Source: CAVUDO01 sp963740255 (lineage in GTDB: Bacteria > Actinomycetota > Actinomycetes > Mycobacteriales > Cryptosporangiaceae). From it: a DNA stretch of 64,000 nucleotides. Numbering within the stretch: position 1 is the stretch's first letter; every line of letters begins with the position of its first letter. Below, one piece after another: positions 1-9,114 of the stretch. The stretch is from positions 1,116,001 through 1,180,000 of the forward strand of contig CAVUDO010000002.1 in the NCBI GenBank assembly GCA_963740255.1, given 5' to 3'. Made by a program: the position numbers and the translations under genes. A model generated the notes under the pieces. It was not told where the DNA came from, searched no databases, and was given only the letters and a program-made list of their open reading frames with translations.

Positions 1-47
1 TCTCCGACCTCTTCTAGCCGGCCACCGGGCCTCGGGCTTCGCCGTCC

Positions 48-76
48 CGCGGGTCCGCCCGCCGGGCGGACCCGCG
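48..76. terminator. Perfect 13-bp hairpin, probable terminator
   Basis: Arms 48-60 and 64-76 are exact reverse complements around a 3-base loop. It lies just past the 3' end of the leftward VIT-family gene. A TAG at 15-17 could be the end of a rightward gene whose body lies outside the window, so it may serve both strands. No T-tract follows, as is common in high-GC actinobacteria. Confidence 0.65.
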
Positions 77-118
77 AGATCCGGATGACGCGGGTGCTCC
101 AGCCCGGTCACCGCGGAT

Positions 119-913
119 TCACGCACCGATCGAGACGCCGATCAGCCGGCCGATGAGATAGGTCGCCCCGGCCGCCAGGCCGCCGAGCACCAGTTGCCGC
201 AGGCCGTTCCCCCACCACGACCGGGTGGTCAGCCGGCTGACCAGGCTGCCGGCACCGAACAGGCCGACGCCACCGACCGCGACCGCGAGCCACAGCGCGT
301 CGCTGCCCAGCAGGTAGGGAAGCAGCGGCACGAACGCGCCGAGGGCGAAGCAGACGAACGAGGTGACCGCCGCCGTCCACGGCGACGGCTGCTCGTCGGG
401 GGTGACGCCGAGCTCCTCCTGGGCGTGGATCCGCAACGCCAGTTCGGCGTCCCTGGACACCTCCGCGGCGACCCGGGAGGCCAGCTCGGTCGACAGCCCC
501 CGGTGGCGGAGCATCGCGGCGAGCTCCCGCTGTTCGGCGCGCGGATGGCGCTCCAGCTCCAGGCGTTCCTTCTCGACCTCGGCGTCGACCTGCTCGTTCT
601 GGGTCCGCACCGACGTGTACTCGCCGATGGCCATCGAGATCGCGCCGGCCACCAGGCCCGCGGTGCCGGTGAGCACGATCGTCTGGGTCGACACGCCACC
701 CCCGCCGACGCCGGCGATCAGCGAGATGTTGCTGACCAGGCCGTCCATCGTCCCGAAGACCGCGGGCCGCAGCCATCCCCCCGAAACGTCGGTGTGCGTG
801 TGGTCGATGTGCTCGGGTTCCTCGGCCGGGGGCAGGTGGTCGGCCTGGTCAGCCCCGGCGACTCCGGCCCGGCCGCCCTCGGGTGCCTCAGCGTCGGATG
901 CCATGTCGCTCAT
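119..913 (-). CDS. VIT1/CCC1-family metal (Fe/Mn) transporter
   Basis: 264-residue membrane protein of the vacuolar iron transporter family, which moves iron or manganese across membranes. The N-terminal 45 residues are hydrophilic and acidic. The body has the family pattern: a first helix pair with FGTMDGLVSN and a glycine-rich stretch (about 52-75), a second helix with SMAIGEYTSV (about 92-102), a central charged metal-binding segment rich in Glu (about 105-170), and three further hydrophobic helices to the C-terminus. Start ATG at 913; a second ATG three codons later is possible. It is separated from map by about 58 bases and reads the same way. Substrate (Fe2+ or Mn2+) cannot be told from sequence alone. 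Confidence 0.85.
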   Translation of the reverse strand: MSDMASDAEAPEGGRAGVAGADQADHLPPAEEPEHIDHTHTDVSGGWLRPAVFGTMDGLVSNISLIAGVGGGGVSTQTIVLTGTAGLVAGAISMAIGEYTSVRTQNEQVDAEVEKERLELERHPRAEQRELAAMLRHRGLSTELASRVAAEVSRDAELALRIHAQEELGVTPDEQPSPWTAAVTSFVCFALGAFVPLLPYLLGSDALWLAVAVGGVGLFGAGSLVSRLTTRSWWGNGLRQLVLGGLAAGATYLIGRLIGVSIGA

Positions 914-971
914 ACTGCCCCGTCCGGGGGCCGGTCACTCGCCGTAGGCCGCCAGGGCGGCAGCGGCCGGC

Positions 972-1829
972 TCAGGGAAGCGTGAGGATCTCGACGCCGT
1001 CGTCGGTGACCAGGAGCGTGTGCTCGAACTGGGCGGTCCACAACCGGTCGCGGGTGAGCACCGTCCAGTTGTCCGGCCACATCTCCCAAGCGTGCGTGCC
1101 GAGCGTGATCATCGGCTCGACCGTGAACGTCATCCCGGGCTCGATCAGCACCTCCACCGACGGGTCGTCGTAGTGCGGCACGTGCAGGCCGGAATGGAAC
1201 GTCTCGCCGATCCCGTGTCCGGTGAAGTCGCGCACCACCCCGTAGCCGAACCGCCGCGCGTACGCCTCGATCACCCGGCCGACCACGTTGAGCTGGCGGC
1301 CGGGCACGACCGCGTTGATCCCCCGGCGGGTGGCCTCCTCGGTGCGCTCGACCAGCAGCCGGGCCTCCTCGGACACGTCGCCGGCCAGGAACGTCGCGTT
1401 GGTGTCGCCGTGCACGCCGTCGACGAAGGCCGTCACGTCGATGTTGACGATGTCGCCGTCCTGGACGACGGTCGAGTCGGGGATGCCGTGGCAGATCACC
1501 TCGTTCAGCGAGGTGCAGCACGACTTGGGAAAGCCCTTGTAGCCGAGCGTCGACGGGTACGCGTCGTGGTCGCAGAGGAACTCGTGCACGACCTGGTCGA
1601 TCTCGTCGGTGGTCACCCCGGGCGCGACGTGCGTGCCGCCGACGGCGAGCGCCCGCGCGGCGATCCGGCCGGCCACCCGCATCCGCTCGATCACGTCGGG
1701 CGCCTTGATCTCCGAGCCGGTGTAGACAGCCGGGCCCCGTCTGCCCACGTACTCGGGGCGGGGGATGTGCGCCGGAACCTCCCGACGGGGCGAGAGCGTG
1801 CCGGGCGCCAGCGTTGTCCGTACGGGCAT
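972..1829 (-). CDS. map: Methionine aminopeptidase, type I
   Basis: 285-residue cytosolic metalloprotease that removes the initiator methionine from nascent proteins. The pita-bread fold residues are visible: His in EVICHGIPD, the Asp pair in DIVNIDVTAF and HGDTNATF, His in FTGHGIGETFH, and Glu in TVEPMITLG and QFEHT. The ATG at 1829 (MPVRTTLAPG) is chosen because actinobacterial homologues begin with this proline/arginine-rich leader; an upstream in-frame ATG at 1877 would add 16 atypical residues. Actinobacteria often carry two map genes; this form with the N-terminal extension lies near ispG, as here. Confidence 0.95.
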   Translation of the reverse strand: MPVRTTLAPGTLSPRREVPAHIPRPEYVGRRGPAVYTGSEIKAPDVIERMRVAGRIAARALAVGGTHVAPGVTTDEIDQVVHEFLCDHDAYPSTLGYKGFPKSCCTSLNEVICHGIPDSTVVQDGDIVNIDVTAFVDGVHGDTNATFLAGDVSEEARLLVERTEEATRRGINAVVPGRQLNVVGRVIEAYARRFGYGVVRDFTGHGIGETFHSGLHVPHYDDPSVEVLIEPGMTFTVEPMITLGTHAWEMWPDNWTVLTRDRLWTAQFEHTLLVTDDGVEILTLP

Positions 1830-1905
1830 GCACCCCACCCTACGAGAGGTCTCGACCTGCCGCTCCCAGCTGCCCACCCACGCCTGGATCGGCGGCGGAA
1901 CGGAT

Positions 1906-2766
1906 TCAGAACAGGACGGTTGCGAACGTGCCGACCCGGGTGAAGCCGCAGCGCTCGTACACCGCGCGGGCCGGGGTGTTGTAGTCGTTGACGTAGAGGC
2001 TGACGACCGGCGCCGTGGACGCCAGCGCCGCCGCGACGACCGCGGCCATGCCGGCGGTGGCCAGGCCCTGTCCGCGCCGGTCCGGACGCACCCAGACGCC
2101 CTGGACCTGCGCGGCCCGGCGGCTCACCGCACCGAGCTCGGCCTTGAAGACCACGTCCCCGTCCTCGGTCCGGACGAAGCACCGGCCCGCCCGGATCAGC
2201 TCGGCCACCCTCGCCCGGTATCCCGAACCGCCGTCCCAGTCCAACGGCGAGACGCCCACCTCTTCGGTGTACATCGCCACGCACGCCGGCAACAGCGCGT
2301 CGAAGTCGGCGAGGGTGGCCAGCCGCACGGCGGGGTCGCCGGGCACCTCCGGGGCCGTCGCGGTGGCCAGCAGCGGCTGGCAGGCCCGGACCTCACGAGG
2401 TTCGCCCCACACCGCCGACAGTTCGGTCCACAGTGGCAGCACGGCCGCGGCCGGGCCGACGATCGAGGAGCAGACCCGGCCCTGCTCGCGGGCCATCGAC
2501 GCGAATGCCGACACCGCGTCGGGGTCCACGCTGAGCGGGATCAGGTTCGCTCCCGAGAAGCAGAGTCCGGTGAGTGCGCCGTGCGGGGTGTAGCCCCAGA
2601 GTTGGGCGCCCAGCCGCCAGCGCGACACCCCGTGGCTGGCGACCCGGCCGGCGACGAACGCAGCGGACACCGGGTCGGCCGCCAGCGCCTCGTCCACCTG
2701 GGGCCGGTCGGCGTCTCGCAGCACACGCACGGGCCGGGTGGCCAGCGCGGTTCGTCCCTGCCGCAT
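1906..2766 (-). CDS. GNAT-family N-acetyltransferase with DUF4081
   Basis: 286-residue protein. The C-terminal half (about 150-286) is a GNAT fold: VQGVWVRPDRRGQGLAT is motif A with the R/Q-x-x-G-x-A acetyl-CoA loop, and YVNDYNTPARAVYERCGF is motif B. The N-terminal half matches the DUF4081 region found in actinobacterial GNATs beside ispG. ATG at 2766 is chosen because it begins the recognisable protein; the frame stays open far upstream without family similarity. Substrate unknown. It lies between map and ispG in one orientation, a common actinobacterial order, but nothing shows a joint pathway. Confidence 0.85.
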   Translation of the reverse strand: MRQGRTALATRPVRVLRDADRPQVDEALAADPVSAAFVAGRVASHGVSRWRLGAQLWGYTPHGALTGLCFSGANLIPLSVDPDAVSAFASMAREQGRVCSSIVGPAAAVLPLWTELSAVWGEPREVRACQPLLATATAPEVPGDPAVRLATLADFDALLPACVAMYTEEVGVSPLDWDGGSGYRARVAELIRAGRCFVRTEDGDVVFKAELGAVSRRAAQVQGVWVRPDRRGQGLATAGMAAVVAAALASTAPVVSLYVNDYNTPARAVYERCGFTRVGTFATVLF

Positions 2767-2891
2767 GGTGTTCAGGGTGCCACGATCCGCCCTGATCCGT
2801 CCCACCGCGGCCGGGCCAAAGTTCCCCGAACGAGCGCGCCGACCGGCACCGGAGCACGAGGCCGCTGGGCCCGACGGCCCAACCCCGACCG

Positions 2892-4058
2892 TCAGTGCAC
2901 CTCGACGGTCGGGGAGAGTCCCCGCAGCTCCTCGGGCAGCTCGGCGCCCATCTCCTCGGCCAGCCGCAGCGCCTCGAAGATCAGCGTCTGGACGATCTGC
3001 GACTCGGGCACGGTCTTGATCACCTCGCCCCTGACGAAGATCTGCCCCTTGCCGTTCCCGCTGGCCACGCCGAGGTCGGCCTCCCGCGCCTCGCCCGGGC
3101 CGTTCACCACGCACCCCATCACCGCGACCCGCAACGGCACCGGGAGGCCTTCCAGCCCGGCGCTGACCTCCTCGGCCAGCTTGTACACGTCCACCTGGGC
3201 CCGTCCGCAGGACGGGCAGGAGACGATCTCCAGCCCGCGTTCGCGCAGGCCGAGGGACTCCAGGATCTGGTTGCCGACCTTCACCTCCTCCACCGGAGGA
3301 GCCGACAGCGAGACCCGGATCGTGTCCCCGATGCCCTCGGCCAGCAGCGCGCCGAAGGCCACCGCCGACTTGATCGTCCCCTGGAAGGTAGGCCCGGCCT
3401 CGGTGACGCCGAGGTGCAGCGGGTAGTCGCACTGCCGGGCGAGCTGCCGGTAGGCGTTCACCATGACGACCGGGTCGTTGTGCTTGACCGAGATCTTCAG
3501 GTCGGTGAACCCGTGCTCCTCGAACAGCGAGCACTCCCACAGCGCCGACTCCACCAGCGCCTCGGCGGTGGCCTTGCCGTACTTCTCCATCAGCCGCTTG
3601 TCCAGCGAGCCGGCGTTCACCCCGATCCGGATCGGCACCTTGGCCGCCCCGGCGGCCGCCGCGATCTCGCGCACCTTGTCGTCGAACGCCTTGATGTTGC
3701 CGGGGTTCACCCGCACCGCGGCGCAGCCGGCGTCGATGGCCGCGAACACGTACCGCGGCTGGAAGTGGATGTCGGCGATCACCGGGAGCTGCGACTTCCG
3801 GACGATGGTCGGCAACGCCTGGACGTCGTCGGCGCTGGGCACCGCGACCCGCACGATCTGGCAGCCCGCGGCGGTCAGCTCGGCGATCTGCTGCAGGGTC
3901 GCGTCGATCTCCGTGGTGGGCGTGGTCGTCATCGACTGCACGCTCACCGGGGCGTCCCCGCCCACGGCGACCGAGCCGACCATGATCTGACGGCTCTTGC
4001 GGCGCTCGGCCAGCTTCGGCGCGGGCAGGGCGGGCATCCCCAGCGAGACGGCGGTCAC
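2892..4058 (-). CDS. ispG: 4-hydroxy-3-methylbut-2-en-1-yl diphosphate synthase
   Basis: 388-residue Fe-S enzyme of the MEP isoprenoid pathway, converting methylerythritol cyclodiphosphate to HMBPP. The N-terminal TIM-barrel substrate motifs (SVQSMTTTPTTE, VNPGN, IGVNAGSLDK) and the C-terminal [4Fe-4S] ligands (CPSCGR and the Cys in MGCVVNGPGE) are all present. The length is normal for the short bacterial form. dxr, encoding the second step of the same pathway, lies two genes upstream with rip between them, and all three read leftward. This dxr-rip-ispG cluster is typical of Actinobacteria. Confidence 0.97.
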   Translation of the reverse strand: MTAVSLGMPALPAPKLAERRKSRQIMVGSVAVGGDAPVSVQSMTTTPTTEIDATLQQIAELTAAGCQIVRVAVPSADDVQALPTIVRKSQLPVIADIHFQPRYVFAAIDAGCAAVRVNPGNIKAFDDKVREIAAAAGAAKVPIRIGVNAGSLDKRLMEKYGKATAEALVESALWECSLFEEHGFTDLKISVKHNDPVVMVNAYRQLARQCDYPLHLGVTEAGPTFQGTIKSAVAFGALLAEGIGDTIRVSLSAPPVEEVKVGNQILESLGLRERGLEIVSCPSCGRAQVDVYKLAEEVSAGLEGLPVPLRVAVMGCVVNGPGEAREADLGVASGNGKGQIFVRGEVIKTVPESQIVQTLIFEALRLAEEMGAELPEELRGLSPTVEVH

Positions 4059-4125
4059 GGTGTCCTTCCTACCAGCGCGAACGGGATATCGGCCCAGGTG
4101 GCACAGGGCGTTCCGCCCCGTGCCG

Positions 4126-5373
4126 CTACGGACCGAACAGGGTGATCGGGTTGACGATGTCGGTGGCCACCGTGAGCAGGGTGATGCCGCCGAAGACCAG
4201 CACGACGGCGTAGGTGAGCGGCATCAGGCGGTTGTAGTCGACCCGCCCGGGGTCGGGCCGTCCCCGCTTGGCGGCGATCCAGGACCGCACCTTCTCGTAC
4301 CAGGCGACCGCGATGTGGCCGCCGTCCAGCGGCAGCAGCGGGAACAGGTTGAACACGCCGATGAACAGGTTCAGCTGGGCCATCAGCAGGATGAACAGCG
4401 GCCAGAGACCGGCGTCCACCGCCTCGCCGCCGATCCGGCTCGCCCCGACCACGCTGACCGGGGTCTCGGCGTCCCGGGGCGCGCCGAGGAGGGCGTCCCA
4501 CAGCTTGGGAATCTTCTCCGGGAACTTCGCCAGCGCGGTGAACGTGCCGGTGAACAGCTGCCCGGTGTAGTCGGCCGCGACAGCGACGCCGTCGATCGGC
4601 CCGTAGGTGACCGTGACCGGTCCCTCCGGCCCCTTGGAGGTGACGCCGAGCACCCCCACCGTCTCGGTCCTCGGGGCGTCCTTCGTCCCGACGTTGCGCT
4701 CGATCCGGACCAGGTCGACGGTGGCCTGCCGGGTCTGACCGTCGCGCACGTAGGTCACCGGCGTGGGCCCAGCCGGCGCGGCGCGGGTGGCCGCGACCAG
4801 ATCGCCATAGGTCGGGGTCGGCCTGCCGGCGAGCGCGGTGATCCGGTCGCCCGGCTTCAGGCCGGCCTTGCTGGCCGGGGACGCGGGGTCGCCGGGCGCG
4901 CACTTCGCCGCGGCCGGGTCGCGCGGCAGGCAGGTCGACACCGAACCCAGCACGGCCTGGGCCTTGGTGTCGTCGTAGTTGACCCGCGCGGGGTTGGGCA
5001 CGCCGACGAACACCGCCGCCACCCAGAGCAGCACGATCCCCAGCGCGAAGTGGGTGAGCGAACCCGCCGAGAGCACTACCGTGCGCTGCCAGAGCGGCTT
5101 GCGCCAGAAGGCCCGGTGCTCCTCGCCCTCCTCGACGTCGTCCTCGAGGGGGGTCATCCCGACGATCTTGACGAAACCACCGGCCGGGATCGCCTTGACC
5201 CCGTACTCGGTCTCGCCGCGGCGGAACGACCAGAGCGTGGGACCGAAGCCCACGAAGTACCTGGTGACCTTCATCCCGAACGCCTTGGCGGTGCTCATGT
5301 GGCCGGCCTCGTGCAGGCAGACCGAGAACAGGATGCCGAGCGCGAACAGCGCGATCCCGATGACGTAGGCCAT
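4126..5373 (-). CDS. rip1: RIP/S2P-type intramembrane zinc metalloprotease
   Basis: 415-residue site-2 protease of the RseP/Rip1 family, which cleaves membrane-bound substrates such as anti-sigma factors within the membrane. The N-terminal helix carries the zinc motif HEAGH (residues 22-26). A PDZ domain lies at about 150-240 (KAGLKPGDRITAL). The third zinc ligand is in the LDGGH motif near residue 350. At least four hydrophobic helices are seen. The dxr stop codon directly abuts this start with no spacing, so the two are probably translationally coupled. Its actual substrate here is unknown. Confidence 0.93.
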   Translation of the reverse strand: MAYVIGIALFALGILFSVCLHEAGHMSTAKAFGMKVTRYFVGFGPTLWSFRRGETEYGVKAIPAGGFVKIVGMTPLEDDVEEGEEHRAFWRKPLWQRTVVLSAGSLTHFALGIVLLWVAAVFVGVPNPARVNYDDTKAQAVLGSVSTCLPRDPAAAKCAPGDPASPASKAGLKPGDRITALAGRPTPTYGDLVAATRAAPAGPTPVTYVRDGQTRQATVDLVRIERNVGTKDAPRTETVGVLGVTSKGPEGPVTVTYGPIDGVAVAADYTGQLFTGTFTALAKFPEKIPKLWDALLGAPRDAETPVSVVGASRIGGEAVDAGLWPLFILLMAQLNLFIGVFNLFPLLPLDGGHIAVAWYEKVRSWIAAKRGRPDPGRVDYNRLMPLTYAVVLVFGGITLLTVATDIVNPITLFGP

Positions 5374-6627
5374 CTACTGGTTCCCCGTCCCCTTCCCGAC
5401 CTCGCGTCCGGCTGTTCCGAACGCGCGGGTGTGTGCCGCTGTGCGCGCCCAGCGTTCGGCGGCCAGCACGTCCTCGACGCTACCTGGCTCGCCGAAGTCC
5501 GGCGCGGCGTCCACCACCGCCGCGACGGTGTCGACGATGCCCGCGAAGGGCAACCGCCCGTCCAGGAACGATGCCACGCACTCCTCGTTCGCCGCGTTGT
5601 AGACCGCGGGAAGACAGCGCCCGGCGGCGCCGACCTGGCGCGCCAGCGCGACCGCCGGAAACACCTTGTCGTCGAGCGGGGCGAACTCCCAGCTCTGGGC
5701 GGCCGAGAAGTCCATCGCCGGCGCCGCGTCGGGGATCCGGTCGGGCCAGCCGAGTGCCAGCGCGATCGGCAGCCGCATGTCCGGCGGGCTGACCTGGGCG
5801 AGCGTGGAGCCGTCGGTGAACGTCACCATCGAGTGCACCAGCGACTGCGGGTGCACGACGACGTCGATCCGGTCGTAGGGCAGGCCGAACAGCTCGTGCG
5901 CCTCGATCACCTCCAGGCCCTTGTTCACCAGGGTGGCGGAGTTGACGGTGACCACCGGCCCCATGTCCCAGGTGGGGTGGGCCAGCGCCTCGGCCGGGGT
6001 GATCCCCGCCAGCGCGTCGCGCGGCCGGCCGCGGAACGGCCCGCCGCTGGCGGTGAGCACGAGCCGGGCGACCTCCTCGGCCCGGCCGCCCCGCAGGCAC
6101 TGGGCCAATGCGGAGTGCTCGGAGTCCACCGGCACGATCTGGCCCGGCCGGGCCGCGGCCCGCACCAGCGGGCCGCCGGCGATCAGCGACTCCTTGTTGG
6201 CCAGCGCCAGGGTGCGGCCGGCGCCGAGCGCGGCGAGGCTGGGGGCCAGGCCGATCGAACCGGTGACGCCGTTGAGCACCACGGCGTCGGCCGACCGGAC
6301 CGGCCAGGCGGCAAGCTCGGCGGCGGCGTCCGGGCCGGCCAGGATCTTCGGCAGCGCGAACCCGCCCGCGTTCCAGCCCCGCCGCTGCGCCTCGGCGTAG
6401 AACGCGAGCTGCAGGTCCTGGGCGGCGCTGGCCCGGGCCACGGCCACGGCCTCCACCCCGAACTCCAGGGCCTGCGCCGCCAGCAACTCCACCTGCGCTC
6501 CGCCGCCGGCCAGACCGACGACCCGGAACCGGCCGGGATTGCGCCGGACCACGTCGAGAGCCTGGGTGCCGACCGACCCGGTGGACCCGAGCAGCACGAC
6601 GTCGCGGGGGGTCGACGGAGGTGGCAT
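5374..6627 (-). CDS. dxr: 1-deoxy-D-xylulose 5-phosphate reductoisomerase
   Basis: 417-residue NADPH-dependent enzyme that makes 2-C-methyl-D-erythritol 4-phosphate, the first committed MEP pathway step. The N-terminal Rossmann motif is GSTGSVGTQALDVV. Active-site signatures are ANKESLI, PVDSEHSALAQ and the Ser/Gly loop in LTASGGPF. Start ATG at 6627 (MPPPSTPRDVVLLG) is chosen because it precedes the Rossmann strand closely; the open frame continues 40 codons upstream with no family similarity. The stop abuts the rip start. Confidence 0.96.
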   Translation of the reverse strand: MPPPSTPRDVVLLGSTGSVGTQALDVVRRNPGRFRVVGLAGGGAQVELLAAQALEFGVEAVAVARASAAQDLQLAFYAEAQRRGWNAGGFALPKILAGPDAAAELAAWPVRSADAVVLNGVTGSIGLAPSLAALGAGRTLALANKESLIAGGPLVRAAARPGQIVPVDSEHSALAQCLRGGRAEEVARLVLTASGGPFRGRPRDALAGITPAEALAHPTWDMGPVVTVNSATLVNKGLEVIEAHELFGLPYDRIDVVVHPQSLVHSMVTFTDGSTLAQVSPPDMRLPIALALGWPDRIPDAAPAMDFSAAQSWEFAPLDDKVFPAVALARQVGAAGRCLPAVYNAANEECVASFLDGRLPFAGIVDTVAAVVDAAPDFGEPGSVEDVLAAERWARTAAHTRAFGTAGREVGKGTGNQ

Positions 6628-6741
6628 GCCTCCATTGTCCCGCACGCCCGCCCACCGGTCGGCGGCGCTCGTCGCCCGCGGGCCCCGACCCCCCGACACG
6701 GGTCGTCCGACGGCTCCGCCCGAAGGGTGGAGACAGACCTC

Positions 6742-6778
6742 CGCCAATCAGGTCGTATTAGACGGTGACCGATTGGCG
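6742..6778. promoter_or_regulatory. Inverted repeat in the dxr-TetR divergent intergenic region
   Basis: CGCCAATC (6742-6749) and GATTGGCG (6771-6778) are perfect 8-bp arms 21 bases apart, in the 280-base gap between leftward dxr and rightward TetR-family gene. Symmetric sites of this kind are often TetR operators, but the arms are short and the spacing is wide. Nothing else obvious is present in this gap. Confidence 0.3.
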
Positions 6779-6907
6779 TCGCGCTCGTTGTGGAGGGAGA
6801 CAGGGCGGTGAACGCCGCCAGGGGGGGCACCGGGCGCACTCCCCGGTGAGCGCGCGTTCACGCCACGGGCAGTGTTCAGACTTGGGGGTCTGAGGGTCGT
6901 GACGGTG

Positions 6908-7618
6908 ATGGTCAACCGCAGGGAACGCGTCCGGGCTGCGACGGTCCGAGAGATCAAGGACGTCGCACGACGGCAGCTCGTCACGAACGGACCGGCCGCG
7001 GTCTCGCTCCGGGCCATCGCCCGGGAGATGGGCATGACGGCGCCCGCGCTGTATCGCTACTTCCCGAGCTTCGACCACCTCGTCCAGTCGCTGGTCACCG
7101 ACCTGTTCGGCGAGGTCTACACCGCGGTCGAGGACGCCAGGGACCTGGCCGACGACGAGCCCGGCGCCCGCCTGCTCGCCGCCTGCCGGACCTTCCGGGC
7201 CTGGGCGGTCGGCCACCCGGCCGAGTTCGGCCTGCTCTTCGGCAGCCCCGTCGCTGTCCCTGGCACCGAGCCGACACCCCGCCTGGACGCCGGCGGCATG
7301 CGGTTCGCCCGGGTGTTCCTCACCCTGTTCGCCGACGTGTGGCAGGCCGAGCCCTTCCCGACCGCCGACGAGACCGACCTCGACCCGCGACTGGTCGACC
7401 AGCTGGCCGAGTACCGCCAGCGCTTGGGCAGCACGCTTCCGCTCGGCGCGCTCGACGTCGTGCTCAGCTGCTGGATGCGGCTCTACGGCCTGGTCAGCCT
7501 CGAGGTGTTCAACCACATGCGGTTCGCACTGCCCGACGCGGAGCCGTTCTTCGAGAGCCAGCTCGCCGAGATCGCCCAGCGGCTCGGCGTCGCCGAGGGC
7601 ATTCCCTCTCCCGCCTGA
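6908..7618 (+). CDS. TetR/AcrR-family transcriptional regulator
   Basis: 236-residue one-component regulator. The N-terminal helix-turn-helix (about 10-58) is canonical: IKDVARRQLVTNGPAAVSLR followed by AIAREMGMTAPALYRYFPSF. The C-terminal ligand domain (about 80-230) resembles the WHG-type TetR C-terminus, with ACRTFRAWAVGHPAEFGLLF and a late SCWMRLYGLVSLEVFNH helix. ATG at 6908 is preferred; GTG at 6899 and an upstream ATG at 6872 are alternatives. The regulon is unknown. It could act on its own promoter, dxr or the EAL gene downstream. Confidence 0.88.
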   Translation: MVNRRERVRAATVREIKDVARRQLVTNGPAAVSLRAIAREMGMTAPALYRYFPSFDHLVQSLVTDLFGEVYTAVEDARDLADDEPGARLLAACRTFRAWAVGHPAEFGLLFGSPVAVPGTEPTPRLDAGGMRFARVFLTLFADVWQAEPFPTADETDLDPRLVDQLAEYRQRLGSTLPLGALDVVLSCWMRLYGLVSLEVFNHMRFALPDAEPFFESQLAEIAQRLGVAEGIPSPA

Positions 7619-7746
7619 GGCGTCGCCCTCCCGGTACCGGGCCGGTCGTGGGCACATCCCCACCTGCGCGGCGCGACCGTGTCACGCTCGCGTGCGCACC
7701 GTGCACCTCGTGCGATCCGGCACCACACCGAGGGAGGGACCAGCGG

Positions 7747-9063
7747 GTGAGCCCGTTCCAGACCGCCAGCAGGCCCACCGAGTCCGCCGCCGCCCCCGCC
7801 CCGGGCCGGGTGCGGCGCCGCCGGGTCCCCGGCCCGGGCGACGTCCGCCGGCTGCTCCGCGACGGGGCACCGTCGATGGTCGCCCAACCCATCCTCGACC
7901 TCGCGGTGGGCGAGGTGACCGCCTACGAGGCGCTGGCGCGGTTCCCGGCGATGGCCGGCACCTCCCCGCAGGACTGGTTCGCGGCCGCCCGGCGGGCCGG
8001 CTACGGGCCGGAGCTGGAGGCCCGGGCCGTCGCCCGGGCGATCGAGCACGGCGAACGGCGTCCGGCCGGCACGATGCTCTCGGTCAACGTCAGCCCCAAC
8101 GCGCTGGACACGCCGGCGTTCCGGGCGGTCCTCCCCCGTGACCTGTCCGGCCTGCAGTTCGAGATCACCGAACACGAGCTGGCCGACAGCGGTGCCGCGC
8201 TGCTCACCACGATCGAACGCCTGCGGCGGCGCGGCGCGAAGATCGCCGTCGACGACGTGGGCGAGGGGTACGCCGGCTTCAAGCGGCTGATGGCGATCCG
8301 ACCCGACGTGCTCAAGATCGACCAGGCCGTGGTCACCGGGGTCAGCGCCGAACCGGCGAAGGTGGCGATGCTCGAGGCCATCGTGCACTTCGCCGCCCGC
8401 ACCGGTTCGCGGGTCTGCGCGGAGGGCCTGGAGACCGTCGAGGACCTGACCACCGTCGCCGACCTGGATGTCGGGCTGGCGCAGGGGTGGCTGATCGGCA
8501 GGCCGGCGGACGACTTCTTCGCCGCCAGCGCACAGGCCCAGGCCACGTTCGCCGCCCGGGGCGGGCCGCACGGCCTCCCGCCCGGCGCCGTCGCCCGGGA
8601 CGTCCCGCAGGTGCTGGAGGCGCTCTCGCAGGCCACCGGCGTGGCCGAGTCGGGACGGGTTATCGCCGAGGTCGCCTCGCTGCTCGGCTGCGACACGACC
8701 CGGCTGGCCGTCCTCGACCGGGCCACCGACCGGCTGCGGACCGTGCCGGTCGACCGCGGCGAGAGCGTGACCACCTGGGCTGTGGAGGAGGCTCCGACCG
8801 CCGCCCTGGTGGTCAACGCCCAGGTGCTGGGTCAGGTGCTGGCCAGCACGGTCTGCCCGGATGCCGGCGAACGCCACCTGCTGGCGCGGGCCGGCAGCCG
8901 TTCGCTGCTCATGCTGCCGCTGGTCAGCGCCGGCCGCACGGTAGGGCTGATGGCCTGCTTCCGACGGCACGAGCGGCCGTGGAGCCGGACGGAGTTGCGG
9001 TCCGCCCGGACGTTCGCGGCCGCCGCCGGCCCGGTGCTGGCCAGTCTCGCCACCGTCGGCTGA
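7747..9063 (+). CDS. EAL-domain c-di-GMP phosphodiesterase with C-terminal GAF-type domain
   Basis: 438-residue cytosolic protein, predicted to hydrolyse cyclic di-GMP. The EAL domain (about 40-260) keeps the metal and catalytic residues: YEALARF, the Asn of SVNVSPN, EITEHE, the DD of DDVGEGYAGFKR, Lys in LKIDQ, AEGLETVEDL and AQGWLIGRP. Residues about 290-430 look like a GAF or sensory domain (SGRVIAEVASLLG, TVGLMACFRR). There is no GGDEF domain and no transmembrane segment. GTG at 7747 is chosen for its strong upstream GGGAGGG. It lies 128 bases downstream of the TetR gene, same strand. The signal sensed by the GAF region is unknown. Confidence 0.85.
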   Translation: MSPFQTASRPTESAAAPAPGRVRRRRVPGPGDVRRLLRDGAPSMVAQPILDLAVGEVTAYEALARFPAMAGTSPQDWFAAARRAGYGPELEARAVARAIEHGERRPAGTMLSVNVSPNALDTPAFRAVLPRDLSGLQFEITEHELADSGAALLTTIERLRRRGAKIAVDDVGEGYAGFKRLMAIRPDVLKIDQAVVTGVSAEPAKVAMLEAIVHFAARTGSRVCAEGLETVEDLTTVADLDVGLAQGWLIGRPADDFFAASAQAQATFAARGGPHGLPPGAVARDVPQVLEALSQATGVAESGRVIAEVASLLGCDTTRLAVLDRATDRLRTVPVDRGESVTTWAVEEAPTAALVVNAQVLGQVLASTVCPDAGERHLLARAGSRSLLMLPLVSAGRTVGLMACFRRHERPWSRTELRSARTFAAAAGPVLASLATVG

Positions 9064-9114
9064 GACGGCGGCCGGGCCGGCAGGTGGGAGTCAGGCCGAG
9101 CATCCGGCCCTGGG

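Noticed and set aside
3997..6768. 923-codon open frame on the + strand
   Set aside because: It is antisense to rip and dxr, whose protein families are certain. Its translation is Arg/Pro/His-rich shadow sequence with no motif.
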